Source: a virus. Taken from it: a stretch of 50,890 nucleotides of DNA. Below the pieces are notes generated by a model. The model had not been told where the DNA came from. It did not search any database and worked only from the letters and a program-made list of their open reading frames with translations. Position numbers and translations under genes: made by a program. Where the stretch lies: positions 1 to 50,890 of IMG/VR virus record IMGVR_UViG_3300037584_001746, one strand, 5' to 3'. Below are positions 17,069-23,724 of the stretch, in pieces. The number at the start of each line of letters is the position of its first letter. The stretch's first letter is position 1.

Positions 17069-17605
17069 CCACCTTATACCCTTTGTCACTGGTGTTACAC
17101 GATGAGGCATGAAAGCGGGGAAGCAAACAGCCATTCCCCTATCAGGCGTTATCAAGGTTTCGCCAGTAGAGAAAAAACCCATATCACCGCCCTCATAACC
17201 ATCATTTAAAATTATAGATATGCTTATCTTGCGTGTTGAGTGGTCTCCGTGTCCAATATCAGTGTGCCAATCATATCCCCTAGATGGTGCATGATATTTC
17301 AATAATTGTGGTCGTTCAACAAGCCCTGACAAATTCAATTGAAATTGATCATTGGCGGTTATAGCGGCAGTGCAGATTAAGGCATCAACCCATTGGTTGT
17401 TTTCATGTATCACCCAAATATCAGTATCGCGTGTTTTAATATCTACAACATTTGAATTATCTGTTTGGATTCGACCAGTTTTGTGAGGGTTTTGTGAATC
17501 TTTGTGTAGATTGATTATCTTGTCACAGTCATCTTGTGAAAGCTGAAAAGCAGACATAACGCCCAATTCTCGCTCTGCCGCTTTGGGTGGTATCGCCATG
17601 CTCAT
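17030..17605 (-). CDS. 2OG-Fe(II) oxygenase (prolyl-4-hydroxylase/PKHD type)
   Basis: 191 residues, AGGAGT upstream of the ATG at 17605. The double-stranded beta-helix metal triad His114-x-Asp116 ... His168 and the 2-oxoglutarate-binding Arg178 are visible (HTDIGHGDH, then GMAVCFPAFMPHRVTPVTKGIRWS). The family hydroxylates proteins or small molecules with oxygen and 2-oxoglutarate, and cyanophages and other marine phages often carry relatives. Its substrate is unknown. It is the last gene of a leftward group and overlaps the rightward gene at 16802 tail-to-tail. A role in base modification with the gene at 31530 is possible but weak. Confidence 0.85.
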   Translation of the reverse strand: MSMAIPPKAAERELGVMSAFQLSQDDCDKIINLHKDSQNPHKTGRIQTDNSNVVDIKTRDTDIWVIHENNQWVDALICTAAITANDQFQLNLSGLVERPQLLKYHAPSRGYDWHTDIGHGDHSTRKISISIILNDGYEGGDMGFFSTGETLITPDRGMAVCFPAFMPHRVTPVTKGIRWSLVCWVSGDPFR

Positions 17606-17606
17606 T

Positions 17607-17786
17607 TTATACTCCTATCAACTGTTGTACTGTGAAGCAATGTCCTTCTTTTTGCCATATACTTGTATCTATACTGACGCAACCAAGTACAGCGTTTATT
17701 ATAATCCATTCAAAAAACAAGATAGCAAAGAAACATAATACTAAGATACTGAAAATTTTAATTGGTTTTATTAGGTAAATAGCCAT
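17607..17786 (-). CDS. Small membrane protein upstream of the oxygenase
   Basis: 59 residues, strong CGGAGG ribosome binding site. One transmembrane helix at about residues 10-32 (ILVLCFFAILFFEWIII), then a short tail with two Cys. The stop lies 2 bases before the oxygenase start, so the two are likely co-translated. The function is unknown. Confidence 0.55.
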   Translation of the reverse strand: MAIYLIKPIKIFSILVLCFFAILFFEWIIINAVLGCVSIDTSIWQKEGHCFTVQQLIGV

Positions 17787-17800
17787 TATAACCTCCGTTA

Positions 17801-17971
17801 TTAATGATACGTTCCAACGGCAAAAGGGTCAAATTGCAGTTCAACAATCTTGACGTTATCTATCTCTAAAGATTTTTTGTGCCAGTGATCTAGTACTTTT
17901 TTTGCGGCCTCTTTGTGTTCCGTTTTACACACAAACACCGCCTCATTTTTATAGTAAACAGCGATATACAT
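17801..17971 (-). CDS. Small unknown protein
   Basis: 56 residues, ACGGAGA ribosome binding site 6 bases before ATG. It begins MYIAVYYKNEAVFVCK, then a Lys-rich helix and an EIDNVKIVELQFDPF strand, which suggests a small alpha/beta fold. It lies just downstream of the terminator at 17988 and before the membrane protein at 17607. I do not recognise the family. Confidence 0.5.
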   Translation of the reverse strand: MYIAVYYKNEAVFVCKTEHKEAAKKVLDHWHKKSLEIDNVKIVELQFDPFAVGTYH

Positions 17972-17987
17972 TTGAATCTCCGTGAAT

Positions 17988-18012
17988 AAAAAAGAGGGGC
18001 AAAATGCCCCTC
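17988..18012 (-). terminator. Rho-independent terminator after the DUF932 gene
   Basis: On the minus strand, GAGGGGC and GCCCCTC form a 7-bp stem with an ATTTT loop, followed by six T. It lies 6 bases after the stop of the gene at 18019 and separates it from the small genes further on. Confidence 0.85.
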
Positions 18013-18018
18013 AGTATA

Positions 18019-18894
18019 TCATGCCGCAATAAGCTTGGTGTTTTCCCAACTTGGCTTTGCCAATACTTCGCTTATCATTGAATCTCTTGCCTTAGATGTA
18101 TTATGTGGCTTTAAAGTATCTTCTGTATGTGATGCCCAATATGTCATGGCGTTATATAAAGCCCATTTGTTTTTGCCCAATTTATTAGAATCATCATCCC
18201 AAAGCCTCATCAATGTATTAAGGCGAGACTCATTCCATCTAATTGTAGATGTTTTGCTCTTTACATTGCAAAGGGTGGCTTTAAAAAAATCCTCAGCCAT
18301 CTGTCTAGATACAGGTGTTTTCATCCACTCTTGCCACATTTCTTTTTTCTTAAAGAAGGCATCAACACCAGCAGTTATTTTAGATGCGGAAGCTTCTACC
18401 GATATGCCCTTTGTATGTTTAGAAATTGTTTCGGCTATTGTATCTGTATCGGCGCAACCATTTTTACACCATAGACGAAACCCTCTGGCTGATTGCTGAA
18501 ACGACCAAGAGCCATCGTATGAATTGTAAAATAGAACCTGAAACCTCACATAATCGCCAACATCTGGCTCAATGACCAAATCATTAAACAAGATACTACC
18601 TCGCATTTTTGCGCCATCTTCTAAAACATCAATTTTACAATCCATGTCTTTAGATACCTTTGCGTCTGCGACAGCATCCAGTATACTGTTCACCACATCG
18701 TCATGCTTTATGGCGGTATATTTAGACCCATGCACACCTAAGACCTTATTGGTGTCCGTTCTAACGATAGCCCTAGACATCTGTGGTGGAACCTCGACAT
18801 CTGGTTTGTTTTCTGTTTCAGAAACCGCCCATAGATTATAGGTGTCAACTGGAAAGTCCCATTCATTTTTCAAAATATTGATATTGCCGTCCAT
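18019..18894 (-). CDS. DUF932 phage/plasmid protein
   Basis: 291 residues from the ATG at 18894, which has AAGGAG 6 bases upstream; an ATG at 18900 touches that site directly and is less likely. The pattern RAIVRTDTNKVLGVHGSKY, then DVLEDGAKMRGSI and GFRLWCKNGC fits the DUF932/TIGR03299 family. The family is common in phages and plasmids, and its role is not established. It is the last gene of the leftward operon that starts near 19492, before the terminator at 17988. Confidence 0.8.
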   Translation of the reverse strand: MDGNINILKNEWDFPVDTYNLWAVSETENKPDVEVPPQMSRAIVRTDTNKVLGVHGSKYTAIKHDDVVNSILDAVADAKVSKDMDCKIDVLEDGAKMRGSILFNDLVIEPDVGDYVRFQVLFYNSYDGSWSFQQSARGFRLWCKNGCADTDTIAETISKHTKGISVEASASKITAGVDAFFKKKEMWQEWMKTPVSRQMAEDFFKATLCNVKSKTSTIRWNESRLNTLMRLWDDDSNKLGKNKWALYNAMTYWASHTEDTLKPHNTSKARDSMISEVLAKPSWENTKLIAA

Positions 18895-18918
18895 TTTCAT
18901 CTCCTTATGGTCGCCTGA

Positions 18919-19104
18919 TTAAACGTCATTCATTTGAATGGCGCGTCTTAAAACTCTGTTTCTTTCTGATTGTGATAGTTCAGAAATTACATTGAGAACC
19001 TTGATTGCATATCTACGCTCATGTTGAGCAGTAAATGTCTTGGTTCTTGGTTTTTTCAGCCCTAGCTTTTTTAGGGTTTCTGAATCAAGTTCTTCTATAT
19101 TCAT
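18919..19104 (-). CDS. Small basic unknown protein
   Basis: 61 residues, with ACGGAGGCGACC directly before ATG. It is helical and very basic (KKLGLKKPRTKTFTAQHERRY, then SQSERNRVLRRA), perhaps nucleic-acid binding. It belongs to the operon of the genes at 19134 and 18019. Confidence 0.5.
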   Translation of the reverse strand: MNIEELDSETLKKLGLKKPRTKTFTAQHERRYAIKVLNVISELSQSERNRVLRRAIQMNDV

Positions 19105-19133
19105 GGTCGCCTCCGTAAATAGAGACTGAGGGC

Positions 19134-19427
19134 TTATGCCCCCAGCCTTTCAAAACCAATAGGTTTAACAACAAAACATTGACCAATATCTGTGCGAATA
19201 ACATCGCCAACAGAAACGCTGTGCATTTTTTGGTGTCTGGTGATTTGTGATTCTAGTCCGATATTGCTAATCTCAAAAACCTCATCAAGGTTTGATGCCT
19301 CAATATCTGCAACAACTTCGTAATTTGCAAGAAAGTGAATTGGGCATAAATCGCCCATTATTCTGGCGTCAAGATTTTCTTTAGCCAATTTATCGCCTTT
19401 GGTATTTTGAAGGATTTGATATTTCAT
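19134..19427 (-). CDS. Small protein with YodL-like C-terminus
   Basis: 97 residues from ATG 19427, chosen because CCACGGAG lies 7 bases upstream. The C-terminal part SVSVGDVIRTDIGQCFVVKPIGFERL resembles the short YodL-like domain found in phage and plasmid proteins, whose function is unknown. It is the first gene of the leftward operon under the promoter at 19462-19492. Confidence 0.55.
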   Translation of the reverse strand: MKYQILQNTKGDKLAKENLDARIMGDLCPIHFLANYEVVADIEASNLDEVFEISNIGLESQITRHQKMHSVSVGDVIRTDIGQCFVVKPIGFERLGA

Positions 19428-19461
19428 TTTTTTCTCCGTGGTTTGGTCTTTCAATATAGTT

Positions 19462-19492
19462 AGACTACTCTTTCTGTTTTCATATGTCAACA
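19462..19492 (-). promoter_or_regulatory. Leftward early promoter with palindromic operator, copy 1
   Basis: On the minus strand, TTGACA (plus 19485-19490) is followed after 17 bases by TAGTCT, a weak -10. The palindromic element TGTT-N2-CATATG-N2-AACA lies at 19475-19492 over the -35. An A-rich stretch lies upstream. The same element occurs at 20501, 26464 and 40034. Confidence 0.65.
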
Positions 19493-19513
19493 ATATTAGT
19501 TAAAAAATGTTAA

Positions 19514-19540
19514 ATAAAAAAAGAGAGCCGAAGCCCTCTT
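19514..19540 (-). terminator. Rho-independent terminator with UUCG loop
   Basis: On the minus strand AGAGGGC-TTCG-GCTCTCT (one G-T pair) is followed by a T-run of 7. It sits 4 bases after the stop of the lipoprotein gene and just before the promoter at 19492, insulating two leftward operons. Confidence 0.85.
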
Positions 19541-19543
19541 TCT

Positions 19544-19837
19544 CTATTGTCTTGCCAAATGATGCAGTATTGAAAGGTTGTTGTTAGAGCCAAAGTCATC
19601 AAGAACGCTATGACCTCTGCCAGCTAAACACCTTGCCACAGCCTTATGATTTGCGGGGAATATTGCATAGTCAATTTGCTTTGCTAATTCACGACATTCC
19701 ATCAAATCTCTTTGGAATAATTGCGCTTCATCTTGGGATGCCCTCAAGTCAACGACAGGGCTGTAACTACAAGAGGTTAAAAACCCAAGACAGAAAGAAG
19801 CAAACCAGAGAATTGTTAGAAATCGAAAAATATTCAT
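19544..19837 (-). CDS. Small lipoprotein
   Basis: 97 residues, ATGA overlap with the gene at 19834. The signal peptide ends in a lipobox, FLTSC (Cys23), after a hydrophobic stretch (TILWFASFCLGF). The mature part has the pattern DLMECRELAKQ ... AVARCLAGRGHSVLD with two Cys, common in small phage and bacterial envelope lipoproteins. It lies in an operon of regulators rather than in the lysis region, so superinfection exclusion or an envelope-modifying role is conceivable. It could also be a spanin-like protein. Confidence 0.7.
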   Translation of the reverse strand: MNIFRFLTILWFASFCLGFLTSCSYSPVVDLRASQDEAQLFQRDLMECRELAKQIDYAIFPANHKAVARCLAGRGHSVLDDFGSNNNLSILHHLARQ

Positions 19838-20058
19838 TGTCTTGCCCTCTCCATCTTATCAATGAATGTCTTGGCTTGCTCCATGGTCATCCATCTATAG
19901 GGCGTATGTTCTCCGCATATCATTACATCAAGTGGATCAACCCTATTTATGAAGCGGTGGGTTGCCTTGCGAATTCCTTCTTCATCCTCATGTTCAATCT
20001 CTGGCTTGTATATATAGCCTTTATGTGAATATTCGGGTGCATTATGCCAATTAATCAT
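19834..20058 (-). CDS. Small unknown protein of the regulator operon
   Basis: 74 residues, ACGGAGACC before ATG, overlapping the XRE gene by 8 bases. It has an acidic EIEHEDEEGIRKATHRF stretch, then a HTPYRWMTMEQAKTFIDKM helix. No family is recognised. Confidence 0.5.
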   Translation of the reverse strand: MINWHNAPEYSHKGYIYKPEIEHEDEEGIRKATHRFINRVDPLDVMICGEHTPYRWMTMEQAKTFIDKMERARQ

Positions 20059-20263
20059 TTTGGTCTCCGTTGGTTTTTATCTTTGGAGTGAATTGAGCGG
20101 ACATTGCCAATATTAATTTTTCAATCCGTGGGTTTATTATTCGCCTACCATTTTCAAAATTAGAAATCGTAGACCTATCCTCATACCCGAGAAGTAAAGC
20201 CAGATCGTTCTGGCTCAGCCCCATATTAGATCGGATATTACGAAATTCGTTAGGTGTCATCAT
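20051..20263 (-). CDS. XRE/Cro-type helix-turn-helix regulator
   Basis: 70 residues, TAATG overlap with the gene upstream. A full HTH_3 domain is visible at residues 4-55: FRNIRSNMGLSQNDLALLLG, then STISNFENGRRIINP. The size equals a bare DNA-binding domain with no dimerisation or cleavage domain, as in Cro-like repressors. It lies in the operon of the operator-promoter at 20490-20518, so it is one candidate for binding the repeated palindrome. The other is the protein at 23512. Confidence 0.8.
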   Translation of the reverse strand: MMTPNEFRNIRSNMGLSQNDLALLLGYEDRSTISNFENGRRIINPRIEKLILAMSAQFTPKIKTNGDQND

Positions 20264-20457
20264 TAGGTTATACCTTCCTCGTCATAAATTTTTTGACGAT
20301 CATAAATTATATTTTCAACCAGTCCGATAAATTTACTGAGGGTAACGGTTTCGTCCCAAGATAAACCCATGAGTTGTGTTTGCACGTTTTCTGGCTCTGG
20401 ATTCATCACAATATTTGAAACAGCATTTTGTAGTTTTTCGGTTGTCCATTTGGTCAT
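20263..20457 (-). CDS. Small unknown helical protein
   Basis: 64 residues, ACGGAGGCC ribosome binding site. It is helical, with ENVQTQLMGLSWDETVTLSK and an acidic-basic tail. First gene of the operon 20457-19544 under the promoter at 20490-20518. The function is unknown. Confidence 0.5.
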   Translation of the reverse strand: MTKWTTEKLQNAVSNIVMNPEPENVQTQLMGLSWDETVTLSKFIGLVENIIYDRQKIYDEEGIT

Positions 20458-20489
20458 TTTAGGCCTCCGTTAGTTTCTATAGAAAACAA

Positions 20490-20518
20490 ACTATACACAA
20501 TGTTTTCTAATGTCAACA
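20490..20518 (-). promoter_or_regulatory. Leftward early promoter with operator, copy 2 (diverged)
   Basis: On the minus strand, TTGACA (plus 20511-20516) is followed after 15 bases by TATAGT. The operator at 20501-20518 keeps TGTT and AACA outer arms but has CATTAG instead of CATATG in the centre. It drives the gene at 20457 and, downstream, the XRE regulator. Confidence 0.55.
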
Positions 20519-20540
20519 TATGGAGCAAAAAAATAATTCT

Positions 20541-20564
20541 AAAAATGACCTCTCCGATGAGAGG
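20541..20564 (-). terminator. Rho-independent terminator after the AlpA-like gene
   Basis: On the minus strand CCTCTC-ATCG-GAGAGG forms a 6-bp stem followed by TCATTTTT. It lies about 20 bases after the stop at 20583 and before the next leftward promoter. Confidence 0.75.
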
Positions 20565-20582
20565 CCAAGTTAAGGGAGGAAA

Positions 20583-20816
20583 TCACAGTGTATCAGATTC
20601 GATCATGTTAGATAATCGTTTTGTTTCTTGTACGGCTTCCTCTTTCATTGTTTCTATGTGGTCATCTAAATCTTGGATATCCCAAACAATGCGCCTTTCG
20701 CTTATTCTAATGGGTTGTGGCAATTTATTTTGAGATACAAGTTTTGTAAATAAAGATGTTCCCATGCCTAGATACTCTGAGGCGGCTGTTTTGGTGATCA
20801 ATCGCTTTGCGTACAT
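20583..20816 (-). CDS. AlpA/excisionase-like DNA-binding protein
   Basis: 77 residues, ACGGAGG ribosome binding site. The N-terminal region KRLITKTAASEYLGMGTSLF ... RRIVWDIQDLDDHIE is the MerR-like winged-helix pattern of AlpA and excisionase proteins, including the W-x-hydrophobic-x-D-L-D segment. A charged helix follows. No integrase is visible in the window, so a regulatory rather than an excision role is more likely. It is the last gene of the long leftward recombination operon. Confidence 0.65.
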   Translation of the reverse strand: MYAKRLITKTAASEYLGMGTSLFTKLVSQNKLPQPIRISERRIVWDIQDLDDHIETMKEEAVQETKRLSNMIESDTL

Positions 20817-20830
20817 AATTTTTACCTCCG

Positions 20831-21154
20831 TTAAATTTTAATCGCTCTATGGTTCGCAGAAAAACTGCGCCAAGCCTCAATTTTGGCCTCTGCCGCGACC
20901 CTTAAAAATCTATTGTGTTCGTCTCGTTCAACGGCAATTTTTATTGCCTCAAGATGTTCAAGATATCGCGGATCAGAATAAGCCTCACGTTCTTGTGCGC
21001 CTATAGATAGGCCAGCGTGCTCCTTCATTATCATAGACTTCAGTGATTTTCTAAATTCGTCTAAATAAATTCTATTGGCTTTTGACTGCGCGGCATCTCT
21101 GGCACTGTCTCTTAGAAAATCAATCGCTTTTTCAACATCATTATCTGTGATCAT
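20831..21154 (-). CDS. Helical unknown protein
   Basis: 107 residues, AGGAGG ribosome binding site inside the end of the HNH gene. It is almost entirely helical and charged (DVEKAIDFLRDSARDAAQSK, then HLEAIKIAVERDEHNRFLR). Between an HNH nuclease and the AlpA-like gene; unknown function. Confidence 0.5.
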   Translation of the reverse strand: MITDNDVEKAIDFLRDSARDAAQSKANRIYLDEFRKSLKSMIMKEHAGLSIGAQEREAYSDPRYLEHLEAIKIAVERDEHNRFLRVAAEAKIEAWRSFSANHRAIKI

Positions 21155-21520
21155 TCATTCCTCCTCATCGTCATTATGAGGGCTTTGTTTCCAATATCTT
21201 TGGGCGGTTACCTTTCCGTAATCTGCAAATCCCATTGTTTCTTCAAAAAAAGCAAATTCATTGCCTCGCTTATGAAGCATTATGTGGTGTCGCTGACATA
21301 ACGGAATGAGGTTGCGGTCTGTTGCCTTTAGCCCCATCCCTCTTACACCGTCCCAAGGTTTCATAAGGTGATGCGCTTGCACCGACCCAAGACAGTCTCC
21401 AGAGGCCTGTAAACAGCATGGAAACGTGTGTATATAATCCATGTGTTTTTTATTTACGTAACGCTTTGGCTTAATGCGAGATTTTAACCTCATGCGTCCG
21501 AGTTTTTTTGTGTTTTTCAT
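21155..21520 (-). CDS. HNH-like nuclease (Ref/DUF968-type)
   Basis: 121 residues. A zinc-binding HNH-type layout is visible: CC near residue 35, Cys44, then AHHLMKPWD, the DRNLIPLC segment and QRHHIMLHKRG. This resembles the Ref/YajD/DUF968 recombination nucleases of phages. The N-terminus is very basic (KKLGRMRLKSRIKPKR), as expected for DNA binding. It sits in a recombination operon after an SSB-like gene. No strong ribosome binding site is visible. Confidence 0.75.
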   Translation of the reverse strand: MKNTKKLGRMRLKSRIKPKRYVNKKHMDYIHTFPCCLQASGDCLGSVQAHHLMKPWDGVRGMGLKATDRNLIPLCQRHHIMLHKRGNEFAFFEETMGFADYGKVTAQRYWKQSPHNDDEEE

Positions 21521-21522
21521 AA

Positions 21523-21927
21523 TTAAAACGGAATATCATCATCTAGGTCATCAACCTTCTTTTCTATCTGCTTCGTTTCGGGCTTATCTTCTTTTGGCTT
21601 GGCTGGGGCAACACTGACTCTGGTATATGGATTATTGTTTTTGTCCAGCCTCTTGTAACACCACATCATCAGCCTTTCTAAACCAACCATGATTTCGCCA
21701 GAAAGATTATAGCCATGCTTTTCTGTGATTTCTTTATTTACATAAAGACCGCCAGCTTTAACCCACCCCTCAAATATTTCTATTGAATTACCATCTTTGT
21801 CTTTAGATTGAGTTTTGGTAATCAACATTTCGTTTTTGAAACCTTCAATGTCAACATCTCCTTTTCTTACCACTTCGGTATTGGCGGCAGAAAAAAGATT
21901 GCCAGAATTTTCGTATTTGTTACTCAT
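21523..21927 (-). CDS. SSB-like single-stranded DNA-binding protein
   Basis: 134 residues from ATG 21927, chosen for AGGAGA 8 bases upstream; a longer reading from 21969 has no support. It has a central beta-rich part, then an acidic linker and a C-terminus of DDLDDDIPF, the acidic-Ile-Pro-Phe tip by which SSB proteins recruit partners. Its overall sequence is not a canonical OB fold by eye. The next gene upstream overlaps by 4 bases, and the annealing protein follows, supporting a recombination role. Confidence 0.65.
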   Translation of the reverse strand: MSNKYENSGNLFSAANTEVVRKGDVDIEGFKNEMLITKTQSKDKDGNSIEIFEGWVKAGGLYVNKEITEKHGYNLSGEIMVGLERLMMWCYKRLDKNNNPYTRVSVAPAKPKEDKPETKQIEKKVDDLDDDIPF

Positions 21928-22181
21928 ATGAGATTCTCCTGTCGTGGATCGTGGGTCAGGGGCTTCCATGTAATATCTACAAGCTGATATGAACCCCCAA
22001 ACTTAGATTGGTGATTTTGACCAGTGGGTTTTAATGCTTTCAATTCATCAACTGAAAGCTCCATGATTTGTTCTTTATGAAATAAACGCAAACCGCCTTT
22101 CTTAATTGCGGCTTGCACTTCATAATCACGCACCGAAACAAATCGCCCCTTCCAAAGTTTATTGACTTGCTTGGTTTTCAT
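21924..22181 (-). CDS. Small unknown protein of the recombination operon
   Basis: 85 residues, overlapping the annealing-protein gene by 23 bases and the SSB-like gene by 4. Basic N-terminus (KTKQVNKLWKGRFVSVRDYE), then AIKKGGLRLFHKEQIMEL. No family is recognised. The tight overlaps suggest a partner of the recombination proteins. Confidence 0.5.
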   Translation of the reverse strand: MKTKQVNKLWKGRFVSVRDYEVQAAIKKGGLRLFHKEQIMELSVDELKALKPTGQNHQSKFGGSYQLVDITWKPLTHDPRQENLI

Positions 22182-22647
22182 TTGTGATTTCCCTTGTCGT
22201 TATTTCTGGCTCTTTATAAGAACCTTCGTACATCTGCTTGCCTAAACCAAAAAGTGAAAGGCATTTAACCATACACCGCATTTTAGAATCACTGATATCT
22301 CTGGCATCGGGATTGGTTACTGCATCATGTTTGTAATTCGTTACCGCAAGCCACATATTTCTGCTAACGCCATTTATTGTTATTGTGCAATGAACGCTAC
22401 AACATTCATTAGGGTAATACATAACATCGTAGACTTTCCCACCACGATCGAATCGCTCAAATTCAATCTCGTAATCAGGGTAATGCTCTGCCAAAATTCT
22501 CAAGGCTACAGACCATTTCAGATAGAATAATTTTGTTACTTCTCCAGTTTGCCTATTTTTGGCTTCATTGAAAGAAACATCATTTGGATCAAATTCTATA
22601 TTAGAGAATGTTTCCCAAATTTGTTTATAAATTAATTGTTTAGTCAT
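22159..22647 (-). CDS. Phage single-strand annealing protein (DUF1071/Sak3-type)
   Basis: 162 residues from ATG 22647, with GGAGGCGACC directly upstream. It has the DUF1071 pattern: a YLKWSVALRILAEHYPDYEIEF region, SVHCTITINGVSRNMWLAV, then RDISDSKMRCMVKCLSLFGLG. This family anneals complementary single strands, together with an exonuclease, in phage recombination. The neighbouring exonuclease and SSB-like genes fit. The start overlaps the exonuclease stop by 8 bases. Confidence 0.75.
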   Translation of the reverse strand: MTKQLIYKQIWETFSNIEFDPNDVSFNEAKNRQTGEVTKLFYLKWSVALRILAEHYPDYEIEFERFDRGGKVYDVMYYPNECCSVHCTITINGVSRNMWLAVTNYKHDAVTNPDARDISDSKMRCMVKCLSLFGLGKQMYEGSYKEPEITTREITNENQASQ

Positions 22648-23404
22648 TGGTCGCCTCCATGCTCCAAAGGGTTTTTGCGATTTCTCGCTCGTTATCTGAC
22701 CATTTCCAATGGTCAAGATCGGGATATACAAGCTGACAACATTCAATGATATCGTTGCTGTAAGATAAAATTCTTTCTAAGGCTTTAGCCGCAATGGTGA
22801 ATTGATGTATGTGATAATTGACATTTTGTATTTCAAAACTGGTAACGCCTTTTTTAGATATGTAATCAATTACTGGCACTCTTTTTAATGCGTGTCCGTA
22901 AATTGATCCTTGTCTTGCGTGAGCGAATGATAATTTGCTAACAGCATTGCCTGTTTTCATATCACGAACCTTTTCACCCAATCTTAAATCGTAATAACCA
23001 ATTATTGGTACAGGTATGTCTGGCAACATAACCGTTACTTTGCCTTGTGCGGATTCGTATGGCTCTGATAATTCGGTATAATATTCTTTTGCAGATTTTA
23101 TGAACGCCTCAAGGTCGCCTCGTTCTTTTTTTAGCTTGGCTTCTGGCTGTTCATTTTTTGATTGTTTTGATTCGAGGTCAAATAAGCGTTGCGCTTCTGA
23201 TGTTAAATCGTCAAGTTTAAGGTCAGGGTTTTGCATCCATCTGGTTATGGTTTTATCAACCGCTGTTCCGCGCCATGCAGATGCGCCAACACCGCCATCT
23301 AATTTCCCAGCAATCTTCATTAAGCATCTGGCGGGTTGTTCTATGAACAGATTAATGGTGCTTGCAGATAAGTGCATAACATCATGGTTTTCAAAATGGT
23401 TCAT
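22640..23404 (-). CDS. PD-(D/E)XK exonuclease (RecB/Cas4-like)
   Basis: 254 residues, GGCGACC before ATG. The PD-(D/E)XK core is visible: a start with LSASTINLFIEQPARC, a central GYYDLRLG strand (Asp), then VRDMKTG (Asp-x-Lys) and the Gln-x3-Tyr helix ARQGSIYGHAL. This is the layout of the phage RecB-like and Cas4-like nucleases used with annealing proteins. It is the first gene of the leftward operon that ends near 20583. Confidence 0.85.
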   Translation of the reverse strand: MNHFENHDVMHLSASTINLFIEQPARCLMKIAGKLDGGVGASAWRGTAVDKTITRWMQNPDLKLDDLTSEAQRLFDLESKQSKNEQPEAKLKKERGDLEAFIKSAKEYYTELSEPYESAQGKVTVMLPDIPVPIIGYYDLRLGEKVRDMKTGNAVSKLSFAHARQGSIYGHALKRVPVIDYISKKGVTSFEIQNVNYHIHQFTIAAKALERILSYSNDIIECCQLVYPDLDHWKWSDNEREIAKTLWSMEATND

Positions 23405-23463
23405 GGTCGCCTCTAAAGTTATCTAATAATCGTTATAGTAATTAAATAACCTATAAAGTAAAC

Positions 23464-23474
23464 CCCAATTTGGG
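23464..23474. promoter_or_regulatory. Short inverted repeat between divergent genes
   Basis: CCCAA-T-TTGGG lies midway between the leftward exonuclease start (23404) and the rightward Cro-like gene (23512). It could be an operator for that regulator. It does not resemble the TGTT-N2-CATATG element. Evidence is limited to position and symmetry. Confidence 0.35.
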
Positions 23475-23511
23475 ATTAGACACAAAAATAAAATGCTGAT
23501 AACTTAAAAAA

Positions 23512-23724
23512 ATGTTATTGAAAGATTATTTATTGAAGCAAAATATAAAGGCAAAAGATTTTGCAAACCAGATTGGTTGCTCTTATGGCGGGGTTATGAA
23601 GTGGTTGTCTGGCGATAGATTTCCAAGGCCATTACATATTCATCATATTGAAAGAGAAACAAATGGTGCGGTCACGGCAAACGATTTCCAAAAACAAATA
23701 TCGAGCGATAAAAACAGTCGTTGA
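23512..23724 (+). CDS. Cro/YdaS-like helix-turn-helix regulator
   Basis: 70 residues. The N-terminal helix-turn-helix LKDYLLKQNIKAKDFANQIG, then SYGGVMKWLSGDRFPRP resembles Cro and YdaS proteins, followed by a short IERETNG segment typical of that family. No strong ribosome binding site: the upstream sequence is A/T-rich. It is divergent from the recombination operon and could regulate it. It overlaps the DUF1064 gene by 62 bases. Confidence 0.65.
   Translation: MLLKDYLLKQNIKAKDFANQIGCSYGGVMKWLSGDRFPRPLHIHHIERETNGAVTANDFQKQISSDKNSR

Noticed and set aside
17587-17778. 63-codon rightward frame in the 17.6-17.8 kb region
   Set aside because: The opposite strand holds a gene with a strong ribosome binding site and one transmembrane helix, coupled to the oxygenase.
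18035-18499. 154-codon open frame on the plus strand opposite the DUF932 gene
   Set aside because: It overlaps a family-supported gene completely and breaks the leftward operon structure.
20583-20816. Evidence for a temperate phage from the AlpA/excisionase-like gene
   Set aside because: No integrase or attachment site was found in the window, and AlpA-like proteins are often plain regulators. Lifestyle stays open.
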